Assembly (NCBI RefSeq): GCF_000621805.1
Contig: NZ_JHXH01000001.1
Coordinates: 186,001 to 250,000 of the forward strand
Length of the DNA: 64,000 nt
DNA from: Ruminococcus sp. FC2018
Lineage (GTDB): Bacteria; Bacillota; Clostridia; Oscillospirales; Ruminococcaceae
Direction of reading: 5' to 3'
The position numbers and the translations under genes were made by a program. The notes under the pieces are model-generated. The model did not search any database. It was not told the origin of the DNA and saw only the letters and a list, made by a program, of their open reading frames with translations. How positions within the stretch are numbered: position 1 is the first letter of the stretch; every line of letters starts with the position of its first letter. Positions 33,932 through 42,508 of this stretch are shown here, one piece after another.

Positions 33932-35858
33932 TTAAGTAGTTCCTTGATTTTTTCTTGGCTTTGTATTCGTACATGGCTTTATCTGCCATCGAAAGAGTTT
34001 CGTCAAAACTGTTCTTAGTGCCGATGCAGCAGCCTATACTTGCCGAAATAATATACGGCTTGTCAGACTCATCGGAAAGCTTTTTCATGGTTTCCGAGAA
34101 TGCTTTGATGCGTTTTGGGATTTCCGATTCATCGTAATCTCCCACACCGATGATATAGAACTCATCGCCGCCTGCTCTGATGCATTTCTCTGTGCTTAAA
34201 GTTATCTGAGCTGCAGCTTTGCCAACAGTTTTAATACTGAAATCGCCTTCCGAGTGACCATATGTGTCATTTGTATATTTGAGTCTGTCCATGTCAACAA
34301 CTGCAACAAATAGTTTATCCGAATTGCTTGAGTTGGAGAGCATCTTGTTAAGCTCTTCATACATACCTCGCCTGTTGTAGAGCCCTGTCATCTGGTCTTT
34401 GACCGACATGACCATGTATTTATTTTTTGCTCTTACCATTTCAAGTGCAGTGTTTACAAATCTCAGCCAGTTGCGGTAAACAAGGTTTAATGTTTTTTTA
34501 CAGGTAAGCTCCCGCTGTATCACAGCGTATCCCAGTGTCTTTTCATTGAAGTGAACAGCCGAGAAATAAAATACATATGGTTTGTCACAGTCTTCGTGCA
34601 TTCTCGGAATCATCTGCTTTGTGTCAAATGAAAAGCTTTGCTCCGCGCTGTGAAAATCAAGTTCGCCAACGTTTGAACTTGCCATTACCATTTTCATTTT
34701 TTTCGGATAGCCTTTAATCAGCTCCGAATCAATATCCAGCCAGTTCTCCAGCAAACATAGGTAAAAGTTTGTATACGGCATAATAAGTGACAGGTTTTCG
34801 TATATATTATCTAAGCATTTCTGAGGAGTTCCGGAGCTGGTCAGCTTTTCAAAAATGTAGCTTTCTATAAGTCGCCCGATATCAACATTATCGGTAAAGT
34901 CGGTAGAGTTGTAGTTTCTTACCGTCTGATAAAGCGAATCCTTGAAAACAGCCGATGTCATATCCCTGTCAGGACTGCACCCGCAGCTCATACCCTTGTG
35001 GAAGATGTTTTCCATTGAACTAACGTAAGGAATGATCTCTTCGCCCGGATCAATTATGTTCCTGATGTAATCAACAGCTTCTGCCGCTGATTGTTTTTCG
35101 TTTGATTCAAAGCTGGTAAGAGTGATCCTGTTAAGACAAGCTTCCGTAGTGCCTTCGTATCCTATAACTATAAGATCGTCGGGAATCTTCACACCGTTTT
35201 TATCAAGCTCCTCAATAAGTCCCAGTGCCATGTGGTCACTTGCACATATCACAGCTTCCGGCATTGGAATTTTACCTGCAAGAAGTCTGTCGGCAAGCTC
35301 AAGACCACTTGTATACCAGAAATCACCGTAAACTATATATTCATTAGGAACGGAAAGACCGTGCTTCTGAATTTCATCCAGAAAGATACTTAACCTGTTT
35401 TCAGCCTCAACGTGACCCTTAGGACCGGTGAGTATGCAGATCTTTTCTTTTCCGTGCTGCTCTATGACATGACGACACATTTCACGATGTATTTCTTCAT
35501 TATGGCTTTTGATATACGGAAAATCTCTGTACGGAACAATAAGACATACCACAGGGATGTGACATTCTTTTTCGATCCTGTCGGCTATCCTTCCGATAGT
35601 AATACCCGAATACTCCTCGGTCAGAGTTATTGAGTCCAGAATGACTGCATCAAAACATTCATAATCAACAAGATTAAAAATGTTTAATTCGCCTGTGTTA
35701 AATGACCTTGAAAATTCCTGCAAATGAGTAAGGGAGGATACGACTGTAACGTTGTAACCATACTTTTCACATTGGGTAAATATACCGTCAAGAATTCTTC
35801 TTCCATGGGATTTTTCAAGTCTTGCTGTGATCAGGCAAATATTTTTTCTATTACTCAA
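33927..35858 (-). CDS. Cytoplasmic LacI-type sensor domain fused to a GGDEF diguanylate cyclase
   Basis: This is about 643 residues. Residues 1-300 look like the ligand-binding domain of LacI/GalR regulators (NICLITARLEKSHGRRILDG, then AVICASDHMALGLIEELDKNG) but with no helix-turn-helix in front. A middle region of unknown type (about 300-480) leads by a helix to a GGDEF domain (MTGLYNRRGMYEEL, RAGGDEFYIIG at about 563). No signal peptide or membrane segment is visible. The GGDEF motif is intact; no RxxD inhibitory site precedes it, so product feedback is unlikely. It would make cyclic di-GMP in response to a cytoplasmic ligand (inference). GTG 35867 overlaps GAGGTG, so TTG 35858 is preferred. 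Confidence 0.9.
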   Translation of the reverse strand: MSNRKNICLITARLEKSHGRRILDGIFTQCEKYGYNVTVVSSLTHLQEFSRSFNTGELNIFNLVDYECFDAVILDSITLTEEYSGITIGRIADRIEKECHIPVVCLIVPYRDFPYIKSHNEEIHREMCRHVIEQHGKEKICILTGPKGHVEAENRLSIFLDEIQKHGLSVPNEYIVYGDFWYTSGLELADRLLAGKIPMPEAVICASDHMALGLIEELDKNGVKIPDDLIVIGYEGTTEACLNRITLTSFESNEKQSAAEAVDYIRNIIDPGEEIIPYVSSMENIFHKGMSCGCSPDRDMTSAVFKDSLYQTVRNYNSTDFTDNVDIGRLIESYIFEKLTSSGTPQKCLDNIYENLSLIMPYTNFYLCLLENWLDIDSELIKGYPKKMKMVMASSNVGELDFHSAEQSFSFDTKQMIPRMHEDCDKPYVFYFSAVHFNEKTLGYAVIQRELTCKKTLNLVYRNWLRFVNTALEMVRAKNKYMVMSVKDQMTGLYNRRGMYEELNKMLSNSSNSDKLFVAVVDMDRLKYTNDTYGHSEGDFSIKTVGKAAAQITLSTEKCIRAGGDEFYIIGVGDYDESEIPKRIKAFSETMKKLSDESDKPYIISASIGCCIGTKNSFDETLSMADKAMYEYKAKKKSRNYLK

Positions 35859-35898
35859 AAATTTCACCTCGTTCCGTAAAGTTGCTATTACCCAACTA

Positions 35899-35928
35899 AT
35901 TATATCACATTTAAAATTAAATTGTCAA
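35899..35928 (-). promoter_or_regulatory. Promoter of the sensor-GGDEF gene
   Basis: On the minus strand TTGACA (35928-35923) and TATAAT (35904-35899) have an 18-bp spacer. Confidence 0.8.
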
Positions 35929-36033
35929 TAATTATCAACAAATATTCGGATGTTTTGATTACTTTTAACAGTAATGTTCGAGCGGTCTTGTGCAAGTGTT
36001 CAGCGGATGAGGTTTACACCACAAGCCAAACTA

Positions 36034-36062
36034 TTGACTTTTACCCTTTATGGTTATATAAT
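36034..36062 (+). promoter_or_regulatory. Promoter of the small membrane protein gene
   Basis: TTGACT (36034-36039) and TATAAT (36057-36062) have a 17-bp spacer. Confidence 0.85.
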
Positions 36063-36107
36063 TATTATATGTCATGGAGTTAATTGTTCAATGAAAGGGA
36101 CGGTAGC

Positions 36108-36665
36108 ATGGATGATAAGAGTCGAATATCTCCTGTTCTGATCGGATTTATTGTTCTTGTTATTGGTGCTGTCGTCCTTTTGATAGTCAAAGGTATCGGC
36201 TTTGGGATAGATTTTTACAATAAGTATTGGATCGAGAATAATACAGCTTATTCTAAAGATGTAAAGTTCTTTGATGTCAAGCATTTTGACCCTCGGGAGT
36301 ATAAAGCTGAAGATGACGAGCTGGAGGAAAGCGCAGCAGAAATTTTTTATGCTCATATCAATGGGAAATCTCTTAAAGAATGCGAAACAAAGATAGCTAT
36401 TTCAGATGATTTCTTCGCTATGACAGATCCGGATCAGAACACTTCGGCTGCTGTGAAAAAATGGAAAGATCTCTGTGCTTTCAGTGTTGTACAAATGGGA
36501 AGCAAAGCAATAATCGTTTATGATTATACTATGGTGCCCACAAGTTTAAAAGATGCAAAGACATATTGTTACGATACATATAAGACTATTGACCGAAGCA
36601 GGGTATATCTTCAAAAGCAAAATGGTGTTTGGACGGTTACCGAAGTCTATATAGCATTGCAGTAA
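36108..36665 (+). CDS. Single-pass membrane protein of unknown function
   Basis: This is about 185 residues from ATG 36108, behind AAAGGGACGG; an earlier TTG at 36084 would put that site inside the gene. A short basic N-terminus (MDDKSRISPV) leads into one membrane helix (about 8-32). An outer domain of about 150 residues ends VWTVTEVYIALQ, resembling secreted NTF2-like or lipoprotein-type folds only in a general way. I do not recognise the family. The bPH-domain gene follows 23 bp later, so they likely share a transcript. Confidence 0.75.
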   Translation: MDDKSRISPVLIGFIVLVIGAVVLLIVKGIGFGIDFYNKYWIENNTAYSKDVKFFDVKHFDPREYKAEDDELEESAAEIFYAHINGKSLKECETKIAISDDFFAMTDPDQNTSAAVKKWKDLCAFSVVQMGSKAIIVYDYTMVPTSLKDAKTYCYDTYKTIDRSRVYLQKQNGVWTVTEVYIALQ

Positions 36666-36688
36666 TACTAATGTTAAGGAGTGATCGT

Positions 36689-37342
36689 ATGGCTACAAGA
36701 AGTGATCTTGAATCAATGGTAAGCCAGGGAGAACAGGTGCTGTGGCGAGGCAAACCTCAGAAGAAATGCTTTATTTTTGAATGCATATTCAACCCAATGC
36801 TTTTCTTTGCTCTAATATGGGCTGCTTTTGATATTGGATTTATAGTTATGATGAACAAAACGCCCGTGAACAATGCCCAGGGAAATGGCATTGGCGGATT
36901 TATACTTGTCTTTTTTGCCTTTCATCTGATGCCTGTGTGGATGTATCTCGCAGGGGTGCTATTGTCTTTCAGAAAGTATAAAAATACTGAGTATATAATA
37001 ACTGACAGAGGTATATATATTTCCGGTGGAGTTTTTACATATAACTGTCAGATGAAACCATTTGCAGAACTTTCAAATGTTAATATCCACCGGGGAATTT
37101 TTGACCAGATGTTCGGTGTTGGCGACGTAGTGCTCAGCGGAACTAATTTTATACAGTACAGCAGCACTACCAACAATTCTGCTGTGCGTGCACTGACTAT
37201 CAGCGATATAGCGGAGTATCAGGAAGTCTTTTCAATGATAAAGCAGCTTCAGACTGATATTTATTCCGATACAATGTATCCTAATGACCTTCGACCGGCG
37301 GAAAATCACGGGTATCAAACCAGATACAAGGGAAGAATGTAG
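36689..37342 (+). CDS. Bacterial PH-domain membrane protein (YdbS/YdbT-like)
   Basis: This 217-residue protein starts at ATG 36689 behind AAGGAGTG. It has the opening MVSQGEQVLWRGKPQKK, two membrane helices (about 30-55 and 72-97), then a PH-like beta domain with KNTEYIITDRGIYISGGVF and GVGDVVLSG, typical of bPH_2 proteins. Their biochemical role is unsettled; some affect membrane or envelope stress tolerance. A terminator lies directly after the stop. Confidence 0.85.
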   Translation: MATRSDLESMVSQGEQVLWRGKPQKKCFIFECIFNPMLFFALIWAAFDIGFIVMMNKTPVNNAQGNGIGGFILVFFAFHLMPVWMYLAGVLLSFRKYKNTEYIITDRGIYISGGVFTYNCQMKPFAELSNVNIHRGIFDQMFGVGDVVLSGTNFIQYSSTTNNSAVRALTISDIAEYQEVFSMIKQLQTDIYSDTMYPNDLRPAENHGYQTRYKGRM

Positions 37343-37348
37343 GCTGAA

Positions 37349-37381
37349 AAAAGCTGTCGCAAATGCGGCAGCTTTTATTAT
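37349..37381 (+). terminator. Terminator after the bPH gene
   Basis: AAAAGCTGTCGC (37349-37360) pairs with GCGGCAGCTTTT (37365-37376), one G-U pair, then ATTATTTTT. Confidence 0.88.
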
Positions 37382-37444
37382 TTTTGCTGTTTAAATCCTA
37401 TTATAATGTACATTATAATAATATACGTTTATGGATGTGGTTAT

Positions 37445-37891
37445 ATGAAGGTGTTTTGCAAGCTTTTAACTGTCTTTGTTTTCGGAGGATTTTCATACGG
37501 AGCCATTGAGGTATTTTCACGGGGGTATACTTACATCTCAATGGGCTTAGCAGGAGGAGTCTGTCTGGTAATAATTCATTTGCTTAATGATGAAAGACGA
37601 AACGGAATGAAACTTAATACCGCACTTATAATATCTTTATTTTTTATTCTGTCCGGTGAATTCCTGACCGGAGAAATACTTAACAGAACACTTGATATGC
37701 ATATCTGGAATTATTCTTCTTCCGCTTTTAACATTGACGGGCAGATATGTCTTCTTTATTCATTGGCGTGGTATACCCTATCATTTGTGGGAATTGTGTT
37801 TGATGAATGGATGCGCCTTAAAATATTCGGGGAGAAGAGCTATCCTATATTTGCATCGGTGCTTAAAAAGAACAGCAAAAAAGCCTCATAA
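37445..37891 (+). CDS. Putative permease of the CmpB-like ABC-transporter type IV family
   Basis: This is about 148 residues with four membrane helices. The segment GEFLTGEILNRTLDMHIWNY followed by FNIDGQICLLYSLAW fits the Clostridial family named putative ABC-transporter type IV (PF06541-like), which has no proven function and no ATPase partner here. ATG 37445 is chosen because TATAAT boxes at 37402 and 37414 place the transcript start after the alternative upstream ATG 37406; the ribosome site is weak. The stop lies inside the stem of a terminator. Confidence 0.7.
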   Translation: MKVFCKLLTVFVFGGFSYGAIEVFSRGYTYISMGLAGGVCLVIIHLLNDERRNGMKLNTALIISLFFILSGEFLTGEILNRTLDMHIWNYSSSAFNIDGQICLLYSLAWYTLSFVGIVFDEWMRLKIFGEKSYPIFASVLKKNSKKAS

Positions 37892-37902
37892 CGAGGCTTT
37901 TA
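37879..37902. terminator. Bidirectional terminator overlapping the stop codon of the CmpB-like gene
   Basis: AAAAGCCTC (37879-37887) pairs with GAGGCTTTT (37893-37901) around a 5-nt loop that contains the stop codon TAA. Confidence 0.85.
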
Positions 37903-38727
37903 GTCAAATTTCTTTTCATATATCCTTATGGAAAAACCAAAGGTCACCTGAAGACTGTTAAGTTCTTCCAGCTTTTTGACTCCGTCAGCAGGAGTTTTGT
38001 AATAATACGGAGTCATAGAAAACAGATGAAGTATATCCTCGTTTGAGCTTAATTGACACCTGTACTCCAGAAACGACTCCCGCAACAGATCAAACTTGTT
38101 CAGACCATATATATTTGGTTTGTTCTCATATGGTTCAACATATAAAATGCTTTTAAGCTCTATAAGATGCTTGGGAGATGGAGAAACAACGATCAGTTTT
38201 CCGCCTTTTTTCAAAACCCTTGCATACTCGTCGTTTGAAACCGGAGCAAAGATACTTATGATAAGGTCTGCAAATCTGTCACGAAAGGGAAGTTCAAATG
38301 ATGATGCAACAGCAAACTCGCAGTTTTTGATCCCGTTCAGGTGAACTCTGCTCATGCAGTGATCAATAGCGTACTTTGAAATGTCGATGCCGTAAATGCT
38401 TGCCTTTTCGATTTTTGAAGTCACACAGGTGTAATAACCCTCGCCGCAGCCACTGTCAATTATTACAGGATCATCAATTTCGCTTGTTATCTTCCGGGCT
38501 GTATTTCTCACCTCCTGTGCAAGGCTGAGATAATACCCCTTGTCCAGGAACATCGTGCGTGCCTTTACCATTTCGGGATTATCACCGCTTTTGCCCGGAT
38601 TTCGTTTTTTGGTTGTAAGAAGATTTACATAACCTTTTCGGGCAATATCAAAACTGTGCCCGTTCTGACAGTGCCAGACTTTATCCAGCTTTTTCAGTTT
38701 TTTTCTGCATATCGGACATATATACAT
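37900..38727 (-). CDS. RlmA-type 23S rRNA (guanine-N1) methyltransferase
   Basis: This 275-residue protein has an N-terminal zinc finger (YICPICRKKL, WHCQNGHSFDIARKGYVNLL) and the characteristic NPGKSGDNPEMVKAR linker of RlmA(I)/RlmA(II). The SAM domain shows IIDSGCGEGYYT as motif I, with D as the acidic residue in GIDISKYAI. RlmA methylates G745 or G748 of 23S rRNA near the macrolide exit tunnel; which site is used here cannot be read. The start is ATG 38727, behind GAAAGGAATTTGCAGG. Confidence 0.92.
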   Translation of the reverse strand: MYICPICRKKLKKLDKVWHCQNGHSFDIARKGYVNLLTTKKRNPGKSGDNPEMVKARTMFLDKGYYLSLAQEVRNTARKITSEIDDPVIIDSGCGEGYYTCVTSKIEKASIYGIDISKYAIDHCMSRVHLNGIKNCEFAVASSFELPFRDRFADLIISIFAPVSNDEYARVLKKGGKLIVVSPSPKHLIELKSILYVEPYENKPNIYGLNKFDLLRESFLEYRCQLSSNEDILHLFSMTPYYYKTPADGVKKLEELNSLQVTFGFSIRIYEKKFD

Positions 38728-38762
38728 TATCCTGCAAATTCCTTTCGTATTATACTCTAAGC

Positions 38763-38791
38763 ATTATAACATCTTTTGTTTTAAATTTCAA
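38763..38791 (-). promoter_or_regulatory. Promoter of the RlmA-type gene
   Basis: On the minus strand TTGAAA (38791-38786) and TATAAT (38768-38763) have a 17-bp spacer. Confidence 0.85.
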
Positions 38792-38822
38792 TGTATAATT
38801 GCTTATAAATTTTCCGTAAACC

Positions 38823-38851
38823 TTGACAAATCTGAGTATGTGTATTATAAT
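38823..38851 (+). promoter_or_regulatory. Promoter of the T-box/alaS transcript
   Basis: TTGACA (38823-38828) and TATAAT (38846-38851) have a 17-bp spacer: full consensus. Confidence 0.9.
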
Positions 38852-38857
38852 TAGCAA

Positions 38858-39090
38858 CAGAGTATATTGTAAAGCGTTGACGGAATTATCCGATTACCGA
38901 ACGGCACAGAGAGAGGACGTGTGGTGGAAGTCCTTGCGTTTGGTGCGGTGGCTTACCTGAGCTGTGCTGTGAAAACAGTGCCGTATGCCTGCGTTAAAGG
39001 TTTCGAGTGGTCTTTTCTTTGTGAGAAGGCAATTTGGGTGGTAACACGGAGTATCTGCTTCGTCCCATGATTCGGGGCGGAGCATTTTTT
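38858..39090 (+). promoter_or_regulatory. T-box riboswitch, predicted specificity tRNA-Ala
   Basis: The leader has the Stem I distal helix CCGAACG (38897-38903) with CGTTTGG (38937-38943), enclosing AGAGAG and GGTGGAA, the conserved distal-loop elements. The likely specifier is GCT (Ala) at 38951-38953, followed by TACCTGAGC. GCGTTAAAGG is the Stem III part. The T-box core is TGGGTGGTAACACGG (39035-39049), with a TGGT bulge whose last U fits the A discriminator of tRNA-Ala. A terminator closes it. Uncharged tRNA-Ala should allow read-through into the CPCC gene and alaS. Confidence 0.92.
39056..39090 (+). terminator. Terminator of the T-box leader
   Basis: TGCTTCGTCCC (39056-39066) pairs with GGGGCGGAGCA (39074-39084), followed by TTTTTT. 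The 5' arm lies just after the T-box core, so an antiterminator is the expected alternative fold. Confidence 0.92.
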
Positions 39091-39142
39091 ATTGTTTAAA
39101 TATGGTGGTTTGATAGATTAAAGTATAAAATGGGGTTTGCTT

Positions 39143-39418
39143 ATGAAAAAATTCATATGTCCTGTTTGCTGCTGCCGCACTCTGAATGGACGGGGTGACC
39201 TTGATGTATGCCCGGTATGCTATTGGGAAGATGACGGCGAATATGATGAGTCTGTTGCCAACGATTGGAACAGCGGTCTGACTATCGTGCAGGCACGCAG
39301 AAACTATGCAAAATACGGAGCTTATGATAAGCAGTATATCAAAAAGGTCAGAAAGCCTTTGAGAACGGAAGTCACTGATGATAATATAAAGCTTTTTTAT
39401 AAAAATGGAGGAAAATAA
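39143..39418 (+). CDS. Small CPCC-type cysteine-rich protein
   Basis: This 91-residue protein has ICPVCCCRTLNGRGDLDVC and CPVCYWEDDG near the N-terminus, then the NSGLTIVQARRNYAKYGA segment. These match the CPCC cysteine-rich family (PF14206-like), which is widespread and of unknown function, probably zinc-binding. The start is ATG 39143; the in-frame TTG at 39137 is weaker. It lies between the tRNA-Ala T-box and alaS and ends 1 bp before the alaS ATG. It must therefore share the T-box-controlled transcript, an unexpected passenger. Confidence 0.85.
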   Translation: MKKFICPVCCCRTLNGRGDLDVCPVCYWEDDGEYDESVANDWNSGLTIVQARRNYAKYGAYDKQYIKKVRKPLRTEVTDDNIKLFYKNGGK

Positions 39419-39419
39419 A

Positions 39420-42077
39420 ATGGAATGGACAAGTCTTAATGATTTGAGAGAATCGTATCTCAAATTCTTTGAAAGCAAAAATTGTCTGCGTCATAAGAGC
39501 TATCCTCTTGTTCCGCAGAACGATAACAGCCTGCTGCTTATAGTAGCTGGAATGGCTCCTTTGAAACCTTATTTCACCGGACAGGAAGTACCGCCCAGAA
39601 CCAGAATGACTACCTGTCAGAAGTGTATCAGAACAGGCGATATAGAAAACGTGGGCAAGACCGCAAGACACGGTACATATTTTGAAATGCTTGGCAACTT
39701 CTCCTTTGGAGATTACTTTAAGGACGAAGCTATTGCCTGGGCGTGGGAGTATGTAACTGAGGTGCTTAAGCTGCCAAAGGACAGACTTTACATCTCCGTT
39801 TATGAGGACGATGACGAGGCAGAGAAGATCTGGCACGAAAAAGTCGGTGTTCCGATGGATCATATCTTCCGTATGGGCAAAGAGGATAACTTCTGGGAGG
39901 CTGGAACGGACGGTCCGTGCGGTCCATGCTCGGAGATATATTTTGACCGTGGCGAGGAGTACGGCTGCGGCAAGCCGGATTGTACAGTAGGCTGCGACTG
40001 CGACAGATATATGGAGTTCTGGAACCTCGTTTTCACACAGTTTGAAAGACACGAGGACGGCACATATACTCCGCTCAAGCAGAAGAATATTGACACTGGT
40101 ATGGGTCTTGAAAGACTCGCTGCTCTTATGCAGGGCGTTGACTCTATCTTTGACGTAGATACTGTTAAGGCTATCAGAGATAAGGTCTGCGAGATCGCAG
40201 GCTGTGAGTATGGCAAGGAGTATAAAAAGGACGTTTCTATCAGAGTCATCACAGATCATATCCGCTCGGTAACATTCCTTGCATCAGACGGAGTTCTCCC
40301 TTCAAACGAGGGCAGAGGATATGTTATGAGAAGACTTCTCAGACGTGCCGTTCGTCACGGTAAGCTGCTCGGCATCAACGGAATGTTCCTCAAAGACATC
40401 GTCAAGACTGTTGTTGACTGTAACAAGTGCGAGTATAATGAGCTTGAAGAAAAGTACGACTACATCGTAAAAGTCCTCACAACAGAGGAAAAGAATTTCA
40501 ATGCAACTATCGACCGTGGAATGAAGATACTTGATGATTATATCCAGGAAATGAATGCAAGCGGAAAGACTGTTCTGGACGGTGAAAGCTGCTTCAAGCT
40601 GTCGGATACATACGGTTTCCCCATTGACCTTACAAGAGAGATACTTGAAGAAAAGGGATTGTCTGTTGATGAGGACGGATATAATGTCTGCATGGACAAG
40701 CAGAGAGAGACAGCAAGAACTGCAAGAGGCGGCTCCAAATACATGGGTGCCGACGAGACCGTTTTCCATCACATGGATAAGACCTTCTCAACCACTTTTA
40801 CGGGCTATGAAACACTTGACGGTGAGAGCGAAATAAAGTATCTTGCAACCGATGACGAGCTTATTGAAAATGCAGGCGTAGGCAGTGAGGTGTATATGGT
40901 CTGCGGCGAAACACCATTTTACGCTGAAAGCGGCGGACAGGTCGGTGATAAGGGAGTTATCTCGACTGCAAGCGGTAAAGGGGAAGTCCTCGACGTTCAG
41001 AAGGTTGTTGCCGGAAAGTTTGCTCATAAAGTTAAGATTACTGAAGGCGCTTTGAGCGTCGGACAGAAGGTCCGGCTGCAAGTTGATAAGAAGAACAGAG
41101 ACGATATAATGAGAAACCACAGCGCTGCGCATCTGCTTCAGGCTGCATTGCGTGAGGTGCTTGGAGATCATGTTCATCAGGCAGGTCAGCTTGTTGATGC
41201 AGAAAGAGTAAGATTTGACTTCTCGCATTTCTCAGCTATGACAGATGAAGAAAAGTTAAGAGTTGAATCTCTCGTTAATGCGAATATCCTTAAAGGTCTT
41301 GATGTGGAAGTTAAGGAAATGCCGATAAAAGAAGCGGAAAAACTCGGCGCAATGGCTCTGTTCGGCGAAAAGTACGGCGAAACCGTCAGAGTTGTTACAA
41401 TGGGCGATGGTGAGCAGATCGCTTCAAGAGAATTCTGCGGTGGTACCCACGTTGACAATACTTCAAGGATCGGTCTGTTCAAGATCATCTCTGAGGCTTC
41501 GGTTGCAAGCGGTGTCAGAAGAATCGAGGGCGTAACAGGCAGAGGTGTGCTAAAGATCGTTGCCGAGCATTCGGAGAAAATCAAGAAAGCTGCCGCTATC
41601 CTTAAAACCGCCAATCCTTTTGAACTTGTGAAGAGATGTGCTGCTGTTATGCAGGAGGTCAAGGACCTTGAAAAAGAGCGTGACGAGCTGCAATCAAGCA
41701 TCAATTCCATGCGATCAAAGACTATCCTTGAAAGCACAGTTGATGTAAACGGCGTCAAGGTTGCAACAGCTATGCTTTCAAATATAAAGCCAGACTCTCT
41801 CAAGAAAATGGCAGAGGATATAAGATCACGTTTTGATGAAGTTGTGGTCGTTATCGCAGGTGTCAGCGGCGATAAAGCTAACCTTGTCGCAGCAGCCGGT
41901 AAAGAGGCTGTTTCCAAGGGCGCTCATTGCGGTAAGATCGTTGGTAGAGTTGCAGCCGTTACAGGCGGAAAGGGCGGCGGAAAGCCTGATTGTGCAATGG
42001 CAGGCGTGGGCGACAGATTCAAGATCGATGAAGCACTTGCACAGGTCAATGATATAGTATCCGAGTTTGTTAAATAA
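39420..42077 (+). CDS. alaS: Alanine--tRNA ligase
   Basis: This 885-residue class II synthetase has the N-terminal catalytic core (RESYLKFFESKNCL, GMAPLKPYFTG, GTYFEMLGNFSFGDYF, WNLVFTQFER). The editing domain has HSAAHLLQAALREVLGDH and CGGTHVDNTSRIG, the zinc and mischarged-tRNA deacylation site. The C-terminal C-Ala domain is GGKGGGKPDCAMAGVG. GGAGG is 7 nt before ATG 39420; the in-frame ATG 39405 overlaps that site. Its T-box leader has a GCT specifier, which agrees with the product. HIT, comEC and holA follow. Confidence 0.98.
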   Translation: MEWTSLNDLRESYLKFFESKNCLRHKSYPLVPQNDNSLLLIVAGMAPLKPYFTGQEVPPRTRMTTCQKCIRTGDIENVGKTARHGTYFEMLGNFSFGDYFKDEAIAWAWEYVTEVLKLPKDRLYISVYEDDDEAEKIWHEKVGVPMDHIFRMGKEDNFWEAGTDGPCGPCSEIYFDRGEEYGCGKPDCTVGCDCDRYMEFWNLVFTQFERHEDGTYTPLKQKNIDTGMGLERLAALMQGVDSIFDVDTVKAIRDKVCEIAGCEYGKEYKKDVSIRVITDHIRSVTFLASDGVLPSNEGRGYVMRRLLRRAVRHGKLLGINGMFLKDIVKTVVDCNKCEYNELEEKYDYIVKVLTTEEKNFNATIDRGMKILDDYIQEMNASGKTVLDGESCFKLSDTYGFPIDLTREILEEKGLSVDEDGYNVCMDKQRETARTARGGSKYMGADETVFHHMDKTFSTTFTGYETLDGESEIKYLATDDELIENAGVGSEVYMVCGETPFYAESGGQVGDKGVISTASGKGEVLDVQKVVAGKFAHKVKITEGALSVGQKVRLQVDKKNRDDIMRNHSAAHLLQAALREVLGDHVHQAGQLVDAERVRFDFSHFSAMTDEEKLRVESLVNANILKGLDVEVKEMPIKEAEKLGAMALFGEKYGETVRVVTMGDGEQIASREFCGGTHVDNTSRIGLFKIISEASVASGVRRIEGVTGRGVLKIVAEHSEKIKKAAAILKTANPFELVKRCAAVMQEVKDLEKERDELQSSINSMRSKTILESTVDVNGVKVATAMLSNIKPDSLKKMAEDIRSRFDEVVVVIAGVSGDKANLVAAAGKEAVSKGAHCGKIVGRVAAVTGGKGGGKPDCAMAGVGDRFKIDEALAQVNDIVSEFVK

Positions 42078-42098
42078 CCACTGAAAGAAGGTATAAAT

Positions 42099-42440
42099 AT
42101 GAATGATTGTCTGTTCTGTAAAATAATTGCCGGAGAAATACCATCAAAGAAGATATATGAGGACGATACTGCTTACGTTTTTGAAGATATTGCTCCAACA
42201 GCGCCAATTCATTATCTTTGTATTCCTAAGCAGCATATCTCAAAGCTCGATGAGGTGACAGCTGAAAACAGTGCAGTTATTGCCCACATTTATGAGGTCA
42301 TTGCCAAGCTTGCAAAAGATCTTGATCTTAAAGACGGATTCAGAGTCGTTTCCAACTGTGGTGAGCAGGCAGGACAAAGCGTATTCCATATACATTTTCA
42401 TCTTCTTGCAGGAAGACCGTTTGAGTGGCCTGCAGGCTGA
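42099..42440 (+). CDS. HIT-family (HINT-like) nucleotide hydrolase
   Basis: This 113-residue protein has the N-terminal CLFCKIIAGEIPSKKIYEDD and the histidine triad in QSVFHIHFHLLAGRPF, the marks of HINT-type purine nucleoside phosphoramidases. It acts in the cytoplasm; the natural substrate is uncertain. GAAAGAAGG precedes the ATG. It lies 21 bp after alaS. A GC-rich hairpin (42448-42467) follows without a strong T-run. Confidence 0.95.
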   Translation: MNDCLFCKIIAGEIPSKKIYEDDTAYVFEDIAPTAPIHYLCIPKQHISKLDEVTAENSAVIAHIYEVIAKLAKDLDLKDGFRVVSNCGEQAGQSVFHIHFHLLAGRPFEWPAG

Positions 42441-42447
42441 TAGTTAT

Positions 42448-42467
42448 GGGCGGAGAGAAATCCGCCC
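42448..42467 (+). terminator. Weak hairpin after the HIT gene
   Basis: GGGCGGA (42448-42454) pairs with TCCGCCC (42461-42467). The following TTATGTTTATA is a poor U-tract, so termination is likely partial at most. Confidence 0.5.
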
Positions 42468-42508
42468 TTATGTTTATAAGATGATATAATTCCCTTTGAG
42501 GTGATCAA

